A stretch of DNA of 47,453 nt from Eubacterium sp. UBA3279 (lineage in GTDB: Bacteria > Bacillota > Clostridia > Lachnospirales > Lachnospiraceae). The notes beneath the pieces were generated by a model, which ran no database searches, was not told the origin of the DNA, and saw only the letters and a list, made by a program, of their open reading frames with translations. The DNA lies in NCBI GenBank assembly GCA_002361775.1, contig DETV01000002.1:1-47453 (forward strand), given 5' to 3'. Below are positions 14,434 to 22,747 of this stretch, in pieces; the stretch's first letter is position 1; the number at the start of each line of letters is the position of its first letter. The position numbers and the translations under genes are program-made.

Positions 14434-15269
14434 TGAAGAAATTTTCTCAGTTAGCTTTTCCCTATATTGTCTGGGCGATTTTAATGCTGGTACTTCCCAT
14501 GGGACTGATCGCAGTCTATTCTTTTATGGAACACGGAAACAGCATTATCCCCTTTGAATTTACGCTGGAGCATTATATTAATTTTTTCACCGACCATGAT
14601 TTTCTTATGATTCTCTGGCGTTCCATCTGGATTGCCATAAAAACCACTTTGATCTGTTTGTTTTTAGGCTATCCGGTGGCATATTTTATCACAAAAACCA
14701 ACGAAAAAACTCAAAATCTCCTGATTTTGGCCATCACTATCCCTATGTGGATCAATATGCTGGTAAGAACTTATGCTTGGATCGGTCTGTTAAGTGAAGG
14801 CGGTCTGATCCAGAAAATCCTGAGTCTGTTTGGATTGGGAAACAGAGAGCTTTTATACACCGAAGGAGCCGTTTTATTAGGTATGGTATATAACTTTCTC
14901 CCCTTTATGATCCTGCAGATCCAGACCTCCCTGAGTAAAATGGATACTTCTCTCCTGGAAGCCAGCGCAGATCTGGGAGCAAATCCGGTACAGACATTCC
15001 GCCGGGTGACTCTTCCTTTGTCTCTGCCCGGTGTGATCAACGGTATTACCCTGGTGTTTCTTCCCTCTGTCAGCTCTTTCTTCATTCCCAAGTTATTGGG
15101 AGGCGGACAGTATTTCCTCATTGGAAATATGATTGAGAATCAGTTTATCACCGTTGGAGAATGGAATTTCGGAAGTGCGATTTCCATGATCATGGCGATT
15201 ATCATGATGCTTCTTATGATGGCGGTACGAAAAGTTGAAATACGAAACAAAGGCGGAAAGGAGGAGTAA
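14433..15269 (+). CDS. potB: spermidine/putrescine ABC transporter permease PotB
   Basis: A 278-residue inner-membrane permease with about six helices. The N-terminal periplasmic loop, the IPMWINMLVRTYAWIGLL helix and the EAA loop (EASADLGANPVQTFRRVTLPLSLPGV, residues about 172-197), which docks to PotA, match PotB/PotH. Its start overlaps the potA stop by one base. The following permease gene starts five bases after its stop. Together with the PotC part of the next protein it forms the transmembrane pore. Confidence 0.93.
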   Translation: MKKFSQLAFPYIVWAILMLVLPMGLIAVYSFMEHGNSIIPFEFTLEHYINFFTDHDFLMILWRSIWIAIKTTLICLFLGYPVAYFITKTNEKTQNLLILAITIPMWINMLVRTYAWIGLLSEGGLIQKILSLFGLGNRELLYTEGAVLLGMVYNFLPFMILQIQTSLSKMDTSLLEASADLGANPVQTFRRVTLPLSLPGVINGITLVFLPSVSSFFIPKLLGGGQYFLIGNMIENQFITVGEWNFGSAISMIMAIIMMLLMMAVRKVEIRNKGGKEE

Positions 15270-15273
15270 TCTC

Positions 15274-17163
15274 ATGAAAAAAAAGAAAAATCCCTTAGGC
15301 AAATTATTGTTGATTCTTGTGATTGCTTTCTTCTACCTGCCTATTTTCTATATGATCGTATTTTCTTTTAATGACGGAAAATCATTGACCAATTTTACAG
15401 GATTTTCCCTCCGCTGGTATCGTCATATGCTGGAATCCGGAGATATGATGGAAGCCCTGTATACAACGTTCAGCGTTGCATTGATTGCCACATTCGTATC
15501 TACTGTAGTGGGAACTATCTCCGCCATCGGACTTAGCAAATCGAAAAAAATCATTCGTAATCTGGTGGAACAGGTAAATAATTTTCCCATGATGAATCCG
15601 GAAATTGTAACAGCCATCGGTTTCATGCTGTTATTTATCACTTTCCGGATTGAAAAAGGATATATGACCATGCTGTTGGCGCATATTGCCTTCTGCATTC
15701 CCTATGTAATGCTTTCCGTCATGCCAAAGATCCGGTCACTGGACCCCAATCTGGCTGACGCAGCCATGGATCTGGGCGCAACCCCCTGGCAGGCTCTGGT
15801 AAAAGTTATTGTACCTCAGATTGCCCCCGGAATTGTCTCCGGCGCTCTGATCGCATTTACCATGTCTGTGGACGATTTTATTATTTCTTACTTTGTCACA
15901 GGCCGGGGAGTCAAAAACCTGAGTATTATGGTTTACACTATGAGTAAGAGAGTTAACCCCAGTATCAATGCTATTTCCACCCTGGTGGTGGTTATTATTA
16001 CCATTGCTCTTCTGCTCATTAACATTGTTCCAATGTTTACAGCAAAACGGGCCAAACGGGAAATTCCCGGAAAAAGATGGGTATTCCCTGCTGCCGCTTT
16101 CCTGTTAATCGCAGCAATTCTGGGAACATCTATTGCCCGCTTCACCAAAACCGGGGAGGAACGTCCTTTTGAGGGTCAGACACTCCACGTTTATAACTGG
16201 GGAGAATATACCGGTGAAAATATTATTGCCAATTTTGAAGAACAGACCGGCGCCACTGTCATAATGGAATTATTTGATTCCAACGAACAAATGTATATTA
16301 AAGTGGCAAACGGTGAAGCTTATGACATCCTGGTTCCCAGTGATTACATGATCCAACGATTGATTCAGGAAGATTTACTTCAAAAACTGGATCAGGATAA
16401 ACTGACCTGTATGGATTTGCTGGCAAAGGCTGTAAAAGGTCTGCCCTATGATCCTGAAAATGAATATTCTGTTCCTTATTTCTGGGGAACGGTGGGCATC
16501 GTCTATGATAAGACTAAGGTAGATGAAAAAGATCTGAAAGAGCAGGGCTTCAATATTTTCCTCAATGATAAATATAAAGGAGATATTTACCTCTACGATT
16601 CAGAAAGAGATTCTTTCATGATGGCTTTAAAAGCATTGGGTTACTCCATGAATACAGAAAATGAACAGGAAATTCAGGAAGCCTACGACTGGCTAGTACA
16701 ATGTGTACAAACTATGGAACCGGAAATCGTGACCGATGAGATCATCGACAATATGGCTCAGGGCAGAAAAGCCATGGGATTGATTTATTCCGGAGATGCA
16801 GCCTATGTTATGAGTGAAAATGAAAATATGGGATTCTATATGCCGGAGAGCGGAACAAACATCTGGTCTGACGCCATGGTAATTCCTAAAAATGCCAAAA
16901 ATCCGGATCTGGCGCACGCTTTCATTAATTATGTATCCGATTACGAAGGCGCTTATGATAACTCAAGTTATGTAGGCTATACTTCTGCCAATGAAGAAGT
17001 CATGTCCGTTCTTTCCGGAGAAGGCGGCGATTACGAAGAAATCAATGCCTACCTGCCAAGAACAGGAAATGAAAAAGATGAAGTTTTCGTCTATAATGAA
17101 AAAATAAAACAGGTAATCAGTAATTTGTGGAGCCGTGTAAAAATTGCGGCCAGCAACGCATAA
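15274..17163 (+). CDS. potC: PotC-PotD fusion: polyamine permease joined to its substrate-binding protein
   Basis: A 629-residue fusion. Residues 1-260 are a PotC-type permease with six helices and an EAA loop (DAAMDLGATPWQALVKVIVPQI, near 163-184). An extra helix at about 268-290 (VFPAAAFLLIAAILGTSIA) leads outward, and residues about 300-629 are a PotD-type periplasmic binding domain beginning LHVYNWGEYTGENIIANFEEQTG. The binding protein is therefore tethered to the pore and needs no lipobox, which suits a Gram-positive cell; one complex carries its own receptor. Start ATG 15274 follows AAAGGAGGAG and lies five bases after potB. A bidirectional terminator follows. Confidence 0.93.
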   Translation: MKKKKNPLGKLLLILVIAFFYLPIFYMIVFSFNDGKSLTNFTGFSLRWYRHMLESGDMMEALYTTFSVALIATFVSTVVGTISAIGLSKSKKIIRNLVEQVNNFPMMNPEIVTAIGFMLLFITFRIEKGYMTMLLAHIAFCIPYVMLSVMPKIRSLDPNLADAAMDLGATPWQALVKVIVPQIAPGIVSGALIAFTMSVDDFIISYFVTGRGVKNLSIMVYTMSKRVNPSINAISTLVVVIITIALLLINIVPMFTAKRAKREIPGKRWVFPAAAFLLIAAILGTSIARFTKTGEERPFEGQTLHVYNWGEYTGENIIANFEEQTGATVIMELFDSNEQMYIKVANGEAYDILVPSDYMIQRLIQEDLLQKLDQDKLTCMDLLAKAVKGLPYDPENEYSVPYFWGTVGIVYDKTKVDEKDLKEQGFNIFLNDKYKGDIYLYDSERDSFMMALKALGYSMNTENEQEIQEAYDWLVQCVQTMEPEIVTDEIIDNMAQGRKAMGLIYSGDAAYVMSENENMGFYMPESGTNIWSDAMVIPKNAKNPDLAHAFINYVSDYEGAYDNSSYVGYTSANEEVMSVLSGEGGDYEEINAYLPRTGNEKDEVFVYNEKIKQVISNLWSRVKIAASNA

Positions 17164-17176
17164 CAAAAATAAAACA

Positions 17177-17226
17177 AGCTGCCGATTCATTGATATAAAA
17201 CACAGATGAATCGGCAGCTCTTTTTT
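17177..17226. terminator. bidirectional terminator between potCD and purA
   Basis: A perfect 14-bp stem, AGCTGCCGATTCAT with ATGAATCGGCAGCT, flanked by T6 on the plus side (17221-17226) and an A-rich run on the other, so it can serve both convergent genes. Confidence 0.88.
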
Positions 17227-17232
17227 CAACTA

Positions 17233-18507
17233 TTATCTGTAAATGATGTCTTCCCGGCCTGGGCCATTGGAAATCATGGTGATCGGGAAACCAATCTTTT
17301 CTTCTATAAATTCAATATATTTGCGGCAATTCTCCGGAAGCTCTTCATATTTTCTGATTCCCCGGATATCACATTTCCATCCCGGAAGCACCTCATATAC
17401 TGGTTTTGCTTTTTCCAGCAAGGTGGTCGTCGGGAAATCTGTAGTCACTTCTCCATTGATCTCATATCCCACACAAACGGGAATCTCATCCAAATATCCC
17501 AGAACATCCAAAACGGTAAACGCCACATCTGTGGTTCCCTGCATACGGCAGCCGTATTTGGAAGCCACCACATCAAACCATCCCATTCTTCTTGGACGCC
17601 CTGTGGTAGCGCCGTATTCTCCGCCGTCACCGCCTCTTCTTCTCAGCTCATCTGCTTCTTCTCCAAAGATTTCAGAAACAAACGCTCCTGCTCCTACAGC
17701 GCTGGAATACGCTTTACAAACAGTAATAATTTTCTTGATCTCATACGGAGGTACTCCGGCGCCGATTGCACCGTAAGCTGCCAGCGTAGAAGAAGATGTA
17801 ACCATCGGGTAAATACCGTGATCCGGATCTTTCAGAGAGCCTAACTGACCTTCCAGAAGAATTTCTTTTCCTTCTTTCAAAGCATTCCACAGGTAAAGAG
17901 AGACGTCACACACATAAGGCTCTACCATCTTTTTGTAACCTCTCAGTTCTTCCATAATCACTTCCGGTTTCAAAAGCGGTTTATGGTAGAGATGCTCCAG
18001 CATTACATTTTTGGTTTCACAGATTCTCTCTACTTTTTCCTGTAATGCTTCCTCATCGAATAACTCACTTACCTGAAAGCCAATTTTAGCAAATTTATCT
18101 GAATAAAAAGGTGCTATTCCTGACTTTGTGGAGCCAAAAGATTTTCCACCCAGACGTTCTTCTTCATACTGATCAAACAAGATATGATAAGACATCACCA
18201 TCTGCGCCCGATCCGAAACAAGAATCTTTGGTGCAGGCACTCCTTTATCCACAATCCCCTGAATCTCTTCAAACAATAACGGTACATTTAAAGCTACGCC
18301 ATTGCCAATCACACTTGTGGTATGATTGTAAAAAACACCGGAAGGAAGTGTGTGCAATGCAAATTTTCCATAATCATTTACAATCGTATGACCTGCATTC
18401 GCTCCTCCCTGAAAACGCACGATAATATCGGCTTCCTTCGCCAGCATATCCGTAATTTTTCCTTTACCTTCGTCTCCCCAGTTTGCTCCAACAACTGCTT
18501 TAATCAT
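17233..18507 (-). CDS. purA: adenylosuccinate synthase
   Basis: A 424-residue PurA, which joins IMP and aspartate using GTP, the first committed step to AMP. The N-terminal VVGANWGDEGKGKITDML P-loop, GGANAGHTIV, the GIAPFYSDK segment, the GQLGSLKDPDHGIYPMVTSS motif and TTGRPRRMGWFD are all standard. The start is the ATG at 18507, eight residues inside the longest frame, because AGGAGGT is seven bases upstream. It has its own promoter, whose -35 is overlapped by a perfect inverted repeat, so repression is likely. purB and purC lie nearby on the same strand but are separate transcription units. Confidence 0.96.
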   Translation of the reverse strand: MIKAVVGANWGDEGKGKITDMLAKEADIIVRFQGGANAGHTIVNDYGKFALHTLPSGVFYNHTTSVIGNGVALNVPLLFEEIQGIVDKGVPAPKILVSDRAQMVMSYHILFDQYEEERLGGKSFGSTKSGIAPFYSDKFAKIGFQVSELFDEEALQEKVERICETKNVMLEHLYHKPLLKPEVIMEELRGYKKMVEPYVCDVSLYLWNALKEGKEILLEGQLGSLKDPDHGIYPMVTSSSTLAAYGAIGAGVPPYEIKKIITVCKAYSSAVGAGAFVSEIFGEEADELRRRGGDGGEYGATTGRPRRMGWFDVVASKYGCRMQGTTDVAFTVLDVLGYLDEIPVCVGYEINGEVTTDFPTTTLLEKAKPVYEVLPGWKCDIRGIRKYEELPENCRKYIEFIEEKIGFPITMISNGPGREDIIYR

Positions 18508-18550
18508 GTATTTACCTCCTGATGGGTTCATTTGATTTTGACACAGTGGT

Positions 18551-18596
18551 ATTATACACCTTTTTTATTATAAGTAAAACTTATTATTACTTATAA
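18551..18596 (-). promoter_or_regulatory. purA promoter with overlapping operator-like palindrome
   Basis: On the minus strand the -10 is TATAAT (18551-18556) and a weak -35 TTTTAC (18574-18579) is 17 bp away. A perfect inverted repeat, TTATAAGTAA (18568-18577) and TTACTTATAA (18587-18596) with a 9-nt centre, covers the -35. This fits a repressor site; it does not resemble the Bacillus PurR box. Confidence 0.55.
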
Positions 18597-18644
18597 AACG
18601 TTTGTAATTATAAAATATATTAATAAATCTGATGCCAGGGGCAA

Positions 18645-18692
18645 AAGGTCATAAACCACGTTGTGCTTGCACATAAGTGGTTTTATGCCTTT
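18645..18692 (-). terminator. hairpin at the end of the UroD-like gene
   Basis: AAAGGcATAAAACCAC pairs with GTGGTTTATGaCCTTT on the minus strand, starting at the stop codon, followed by only four T. It can act as a weak terminator. It shares layout with the hairpin at 9907-9966, so the two may be copies of a small palindromic element. Confidence 0.45.
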
Positions 18693-19956
18693 ATGAATTC
18701 CAATATTTTGCAATTTCTTCCCGGATTATGCTCACATACCGGCGCGCCTTGGAAATATCTTTATTTATGGTATAAACATCTCTCTGGGTAATCTCCAGCT
18801 TACATCCTTTTGCGGCTTCCAGCGTAGTATCAATATGCTGACGAAACGCTTCTTCATCCAACTGTGCTCCCACACCCAAATAATTAGGACTGGGCTTTCT
18901 CTGATAAATGACTTTACTTCCCTGTAACCGCTCTCCCATAAACTTTTCATCACACCACGGAGAAATAGAAACTTTTCTGAGATTTTCCAATTTACTGATG
19001 CATCGGTCCCATATAGGATGTACCGGTTCACAGCATCCATATGATAATATACCGTACTGCTCTGATATTTTTTTATAACAGGGGAAAATAAACTCCTCAT
19101 ACATTTCCGGCGAAATTCCCACGGTTTCCTGAGAATCCATAAATCCCCACACATCTTTCGGGGTAAAAATTTTCTTTCCAACCTGATCATATCCCGGCAA
19201 TTCTTTCGTAAATGCCCATGTTCCCTGTCCCACTCCTTCGTAGGATACGGTAGGTAAAATCAAATGTTTTTCTTCCAAAAATTTGTAATACGCCAGAGTA
19301 TCTTCTGCAATACGATCCATCATTTCCTTAAATAATTCCGGATAATCGTACATATTGAACATCATATTTTCCATACTCATAAAATGAACAATCATCTGAG
19401 TCGGAACACTGTACAGACAATTCATTCCCATTTTCACCGGAAGAATATCTCCAATGGCTTCCTGTATTGCATCATATTTTTTCCGTGTACTTTCCAGATC
19501 CACTCCAAAAACAGTAGGTTTCAGCTTATCATAATCTTCTTCCAGATCTTCTACCATGGAAACAAAATGATGACCCACACTTTCACTATTTCCCACTGTG
19601 GTATGCTCTACCTCAATTTTGATATCGAACAGACGGAAAAATGTGTCATACGTCACCTGGTAATAATCCGGCGTCACCCGATCATCGTCAAACAATTCCT
19701 GATTCTGGAAGTTCTCATATAATTTTTCTTCTACCTGTCTGGCGAAATCCCCCTGACAGCGTAATCTTCCCGGCATATATTCATCCTGGAATGTTCCTGC
19801 TTCCAAATGGATCATAGGACGTTCTCCCTGCAAAGCATTATGCCGATACCATTCGGTAATTCTTTTTTGATTTTCTTCTTTATGATGGAACTCTAACTGT
19901 TTTTTTGCCAGTTCCCGCAAAATCTGACGGTCTTCCATAGAAATTTCATATTTCAT
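18691..19956 (-). CDS. uroporphyrinogen decarboxylase-fold protein, unknown substrate
   Basis: A 421-residue protein that I read as a member of the UroD/MtaA superfamily, TIM barrels that decarboxylate tetrapyrroles or move methyl groups to thiols or corrinoids. The later half, with YGILSYGCCEPVHPIWDRCI and the KVSISPWCDEKFMGERLQG strand, fits such a barrel, and the GCCEP and SPWC cysteines could bind zinc as in the methyltransferase branch. It is much longer than HemE (about 350) and has no heme genes near it. An AraC regulator gene precedes it on the same strand and may control it. Start ATG 19956 follows GGAGGA. Function uncertain. Confidence 0.65.
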   Translation of the reverse strand: MKYEISMEDRQILRELAKKQLEFHHKEENQKRITEWYRHNALQGERPMIHLEAGTFQDEYMPGRLRCQGDFARQVEEKLYENFQNQELFDDDRVTPDYYQVTYDTFFRLFDIKIEVEHTTVGNSESVGHHFVSMVEDLEEDYDKLKPTVFGVDLESTRKKYDAIQEAIGDILPVKMGMNCLYSVPTQMIVHFMSMENMMFNMYDYPELFKEMMDRIAEDTLAYYKFLEEKHLILPTVSYEGVGQGTWAFTKELPGYDQVGKKIFTPKDVWGFMDSQETVGISPEMYEEFIFPCYKKISEQYGILSYGCCEPVHPIWDRCISKLENLRKVSISPWCDEKFMGERLQGSKVIYQRKPSPNYLGVGAQLDEEAFRQHIDTTLEAAKGCKLEITQRDVYTINKDISKARRYVSIIREEIAKYWNS

Positions 19957-20142
19957 AATCAACTTCCTCCTGTCTGTTAACCTTTTACAGCGCCTTACTC
20001 ATTTCATGGACTATTATTCATAATCAACCACAAGACTTCTTGTCTTCTAATACATATTATATCTGCATACAATGATGTATAAAATGCTATATCTTACCTT
20101 TTCATGGATTATATTCCACATTCTCCCTTTTATTTTCACCAA

Positions 20143-20181
20143 AAAAGAGTATCACACAAAACTTTTATGTAATACTCTTTT
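20143..20181 (-). terminator. terminator of the AraC regulator gene
   Basis: AAAAGAGTAT and ATACTCTTTT pair perfectly (10 bp), followed by more T on the minus strand (T6 in all). It ends the AraC transcript before the UroD-like gene. Confidence 0.75.
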
Positions 20182-20184
20182 CAT

Positions 20185-21090
20185 CTACACATCCGAAGCA
20201 TGGTATGTGTCACTATTTTTATATTCTTTTGGTGACATTCCTACAGTTTTTTTAAATATCCTGGAAAAATAGTATTGATCTGTATACCCCATCTTCTGAG
20301 CCACCTCATACACGTAAAAATCTGTTGTACGCAGCATCCGGCATGCTCGTTTCATTTTCAGGTTAATAAAGAAATCCATCGGCGCGTGTTGGGTATATTT
20401 TTGAAATATTGCATTCAGATAACTTTTGGATAAATCAAATTCCTCTACAATTTTTTCCAGGGTAAGATTTTCATATAAATGTTTGTACATATATCGAATT
20501 ACATCTGTCACATGCTTATTTTGTTCCTGGGTAGTATGGATTTTTTCTCTATAATAAACTTCTGCCAAAATCATAGACAACACCTGAGAAATATAGATAA
20601 AATTCCCCAAAGTATAGTTACCTTCCAAAACCCGGAACAGAGAATCAAATAAAAAATGCATTCTTTCCGGCGCATTCTGCGAAGCAAAGGTGACAATGCC
20701 ACACTCATCCACCGGAAAGCACACCGTATTTTCCCCCTTGAAATGAACCCATAAAATACTCCATGGATCCTCCTGTGACGCATAATAACAATGACGTTTG
20801 AAATGTGGAATACAAAATGCCTGGTTCGGGCCCAGTAAATATTCTTTCCCATTCACCAGAACCGTTCCTCGTCCTTCCGTACAATATAACAAGATATATT
20901 CCTCTATCCCTTCCTTTCGCTCTCTAAAATGGCCTTTCGCACGAGGATAATATCCCACATCAGTTAAATAAAGTCCTCTGATCAGAGGATGTTCCACATA
21001 ATCCTGAAAAGATTCTGTGGGAAGCACAAACATCTTTCCTTTTCGTAATCCTTCTTCTTTCCATTCATTTTCATCAAATATCAAACTCAT
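20185..21090 (-). CDS. AraC-family transcriptional regulator (beside the UroD-like gene)
   Basis: A 301-residue regulator: an N-terminal AraC-type cupin (residues 30-140; GRGTVLVNGKEYLLGPNQAFCIP) and a C-terminal pair of helix-turn-helices (from about 205; LEKIVEEFDLSKSYLNAIFQKY and VYEVAQKMGYTDQYYFSRIFKKTVGMSPKEY). It probably senses a sugar-like ligand and activates a neighbouring target; the UroD-like gene downstream is the obvious candidate. No ribosome site precedes the ATG at 21090; instead a perfect palindrome with an extended -10-like sequence lies directly before it, pointing to a leaderless message. A GTG at 21108 is the alternative start. Confidence 0.88.
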   Translation of the reverse strand: MSLIFDENEWKEEGLRKGKMFVLPTESFQDYVEHPLIRGLYLTDVGYYPRAKGHFRERKEGIEEYILLYCTEGRGTVLVNGKEYLLGPNQAFCIPHFKRHCYYASQEDPWSILWVHFKGENTVCFPVDECGIVTFASQNAPERMHFLFDSLFRVLEGNYTLGNFIYISQVLSMILAEVYYREKIHTTQEQNKHVTDVIRYMYKHLYENLTLEKIVEEFDLSKSYLNAIFQKYTQHAPMDFFINLKMKRACRMLRTTDFYVYEVAQKMGYTDQYYFSRIFKKTVGMSPKEYKNSDTYHASDV

Positions 21091-21093
21091 AAA

Positions 21094-21112
21094 AAAAGTG
21101 TAGCACACTTTT
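21094..21112. promoter_or_regulatory. palindrome immediately upstream of the AraC start
   Basis: AAAAGTGT-agc-ACACTTTT, perfect 8-bp arms, ending four bases before the ATG. On the minus strand it contains TGcTACACT, an extended -10 whose predicted start falls on the A of ATG 21090. An autorepression site is likely. Confidence 0.45.
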
Positions 21113-21113
21113 A

Positions 21114-21162
21114 CAAAAAAAAGAAGAACTGCTCATTAATCTTTTTATGAACAATTCTTCTT
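21114..21162 (-). terminator. rho-independent terminator of purB
   Basis: A 16-nt stem with two mismatches (21147-21162 with 21121-21136) followed on the minus strand by a long T run. It starts just after the purB stop. Confidence 0.88.
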
Positions 21163-21172
21163 TCTGATCTCA

Positions 21173-22606
21173 TTATACGTTTATCTCTGCGGTCATTCCC
21201 AACAATTCTTCATTTTCTTTCAACATCGGTTTCACTACCTTATTAAGGAATGCATCCACCTGTACTGCTGCGCGACCTGTATATTTTGCAGGATCCATAG
21301 TCTTTTCCAGTTCTTCCAGAGTCAGGTTAAATGCCGGATCAACTGCAATCAGCTCCAGAAGGTTATTGTCTTTTCCTTCTACTTTCACTGTTTTTCCTGC
21401 TTCCATGGAAAGCTCACGAATTCTCTCATGAAGTTCCTGACGGTCTCCCCCCGCTTTTACCGCATCCATCATAATGTTCTCTGTAGCCATAAAGGGCAGT
21501 TCTGAACGAAGTCTCTTTTCAATTACTTTCGGATATACCACAAGGCCGTCTACCACATTCAGACACAGATCAAGAATACCATCGATTGCCAGGAATCCTT
21601 CCGGAACAGACAGACGTTTATTTGCTGAATCATCCAATGTTCTCTCAAACCACTGTGTTGCAGAAGTAATAGCCGGATTCAGCGCATCCACCATCACGAA
21701 ACGGGACAGGGAAGCAATTCTCTCGCTTCTCATAGGATTTCTCTTATAAGCCATAGCAGAGGATCCAATCTGACTCTTTTCAAATGGTTCTTCTACTTCT
21801 TTCAGATGCTGAAGCAGACGGATATCGTTGGAAAATTTATGAGCGCTGGCTGCAATACCAGCCAGTACATTCAATACTCTTGTATCTACTTTACGGGAAT
21901 ATGTCTGTCCGGAAACAGGATAGCACTCTTTGAATCCCATCTTTTCCGCAATCATAGGATCAATTTTATCAATTGTTTCCTGATCTCCTTCAAACAACTC
22001 CAGAAAACTTGCCTGAGTACCTGTAGTTCCCTTAGAACCTAACAGTTTCATAGTACTTAATACAAAATCCAGATCTTCCAGATCCAGCATAAATTCCTGC
22101 ATCCATAAAGTTGCACGTTTACCCACTGTAGTAGGCTGTGCCGGCTGGAAATGGGTAAATGCCAGTGTAGGCAGATTCTTGTGTTCTTCCGCAAACTTAA
22201 CCAGCTCTGCGATTACATTGACCAGTTTTTTCTTTACCAGCTTCAACGCTTCTGTCATAACAATAATATCTGTATTATCGCCTACATAACAGGAAGTAGC
22301 TCCCAGGTGAATAATACCTTTCGCCTTAGGACACTGCACGCCATAGGCATACACATGAGACATAACGTCATGGCGTACCTGACGTTCTCTCTCTTTTGCC
22401 ACTTCATAATTGATATTATCTTTATTTGCTTTCAATTCATCAATCTGTTCCTGTGTGATCGGCAGACCCAGTTCTTTTTCTGTTTCAGCCAGGGCAATCC
22501 ACAGTCTTCTCCATGTACGGAACTTCATATCCGGTGAAAAAATATACTGCATTTCTTTGCTGGCATACCGTTCTGAAAGGGGACTTACATATCTATCTGT
22601 ACTCAT
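21173..22606 (-). CDS. purB: adenylosuccinate lyase
   Basis: A 477-residue PurB of the fumarase/aspartase superfamily, catalysing SAICAR to AICAR and adenylosuccinate to AMP, each with fumarate release. The superfamily signature GSSAMAYKRNPMRSERI is near residues 275-291; HLGATSCYVGDNTDII and the THFQPAQPTTVGKR histidine segment are present. Length and the RYVSPLSERYASKEMQ start resemble the longer, eukaryote-like form. The start is ATG 22606, where GGAG lies eight bases upstream. It has its own terminator and a perfect palindrome upstream, and follows purC. Confidence 0.95.
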   Translation of the reverse strand: MSTDRYVSPLSERYASKEMQYIFSPDMKFRTWRRLWIALAETEKELGLPITQEQIDELKANKDNINYEVAKERERQVRHDVMSHVYAYGVQCPKAKGIIHLGATSCYVGDNTDIIVMTEALKLVKKKLVNVIAELVKFAEEHKNLPTLAFTHFQPAQPTTVGKRATLWMQEFMLDLEDLDFVLSTMKLLGSKGTTGTQASFLELFEGDQETIDKIDPMIAEKMGFKECYPVSGQTYSRKVDTRVLNVLAGIAASAHKFSNDIRLLQHLKEVEEPFEKSQIGSSAMAYKRNPMRSERIASLSRFVMVDALNPAITSATQWFERTLDDSANKRLSVPEGFLAIDGILDLCLNVVDGLVVYPKVIEKRLRSELPFMATENIMMDAVKAGGDRQELHERIRELSMEAGKTVKVEGKDNNLLELIAVDPAFNLTLEELEKTMDPAKYTGRAAVQVDAFLNKVVKPMLKENEELLGMTAEINV

Positions 22607-22646
22607 AGTCTGTTCTCCATTTTCTGTTATAATTCTCATTTTTTTC

Positions 22647-22664
22647 ATAATACTTCAGTATTAT
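22647..22664. promoter_or_regulatory. perfect palindrome upstream of purB
   Basis: ATAATACT-tc-AGTATTAT, 8-bp arms with a 2-nt centre, about 40 nt before the purB start. It includes a TATTAT that could be the -10, so it may be an operator. Confidence 0.4.
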
Positions 22665-22708
22665 CACAATAAAACAGGGAAATTTCTTACTGAATAATTA
22701 CATATAAA

Positions 22709-22730
22709 GCAGACATCCGAAGATGTCTGC
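22709..22730 (-). terminator. hairpin after purC
   Basis: GCAGACATC and GATGTCTGC pair perfectly around a stable UUCG loop on the minus strand, followed by TTTAT. It separates purC from purB. Confidence 0.7.
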
Positions 22731-22747
22731 TCCAAATCTCTGCTTCA

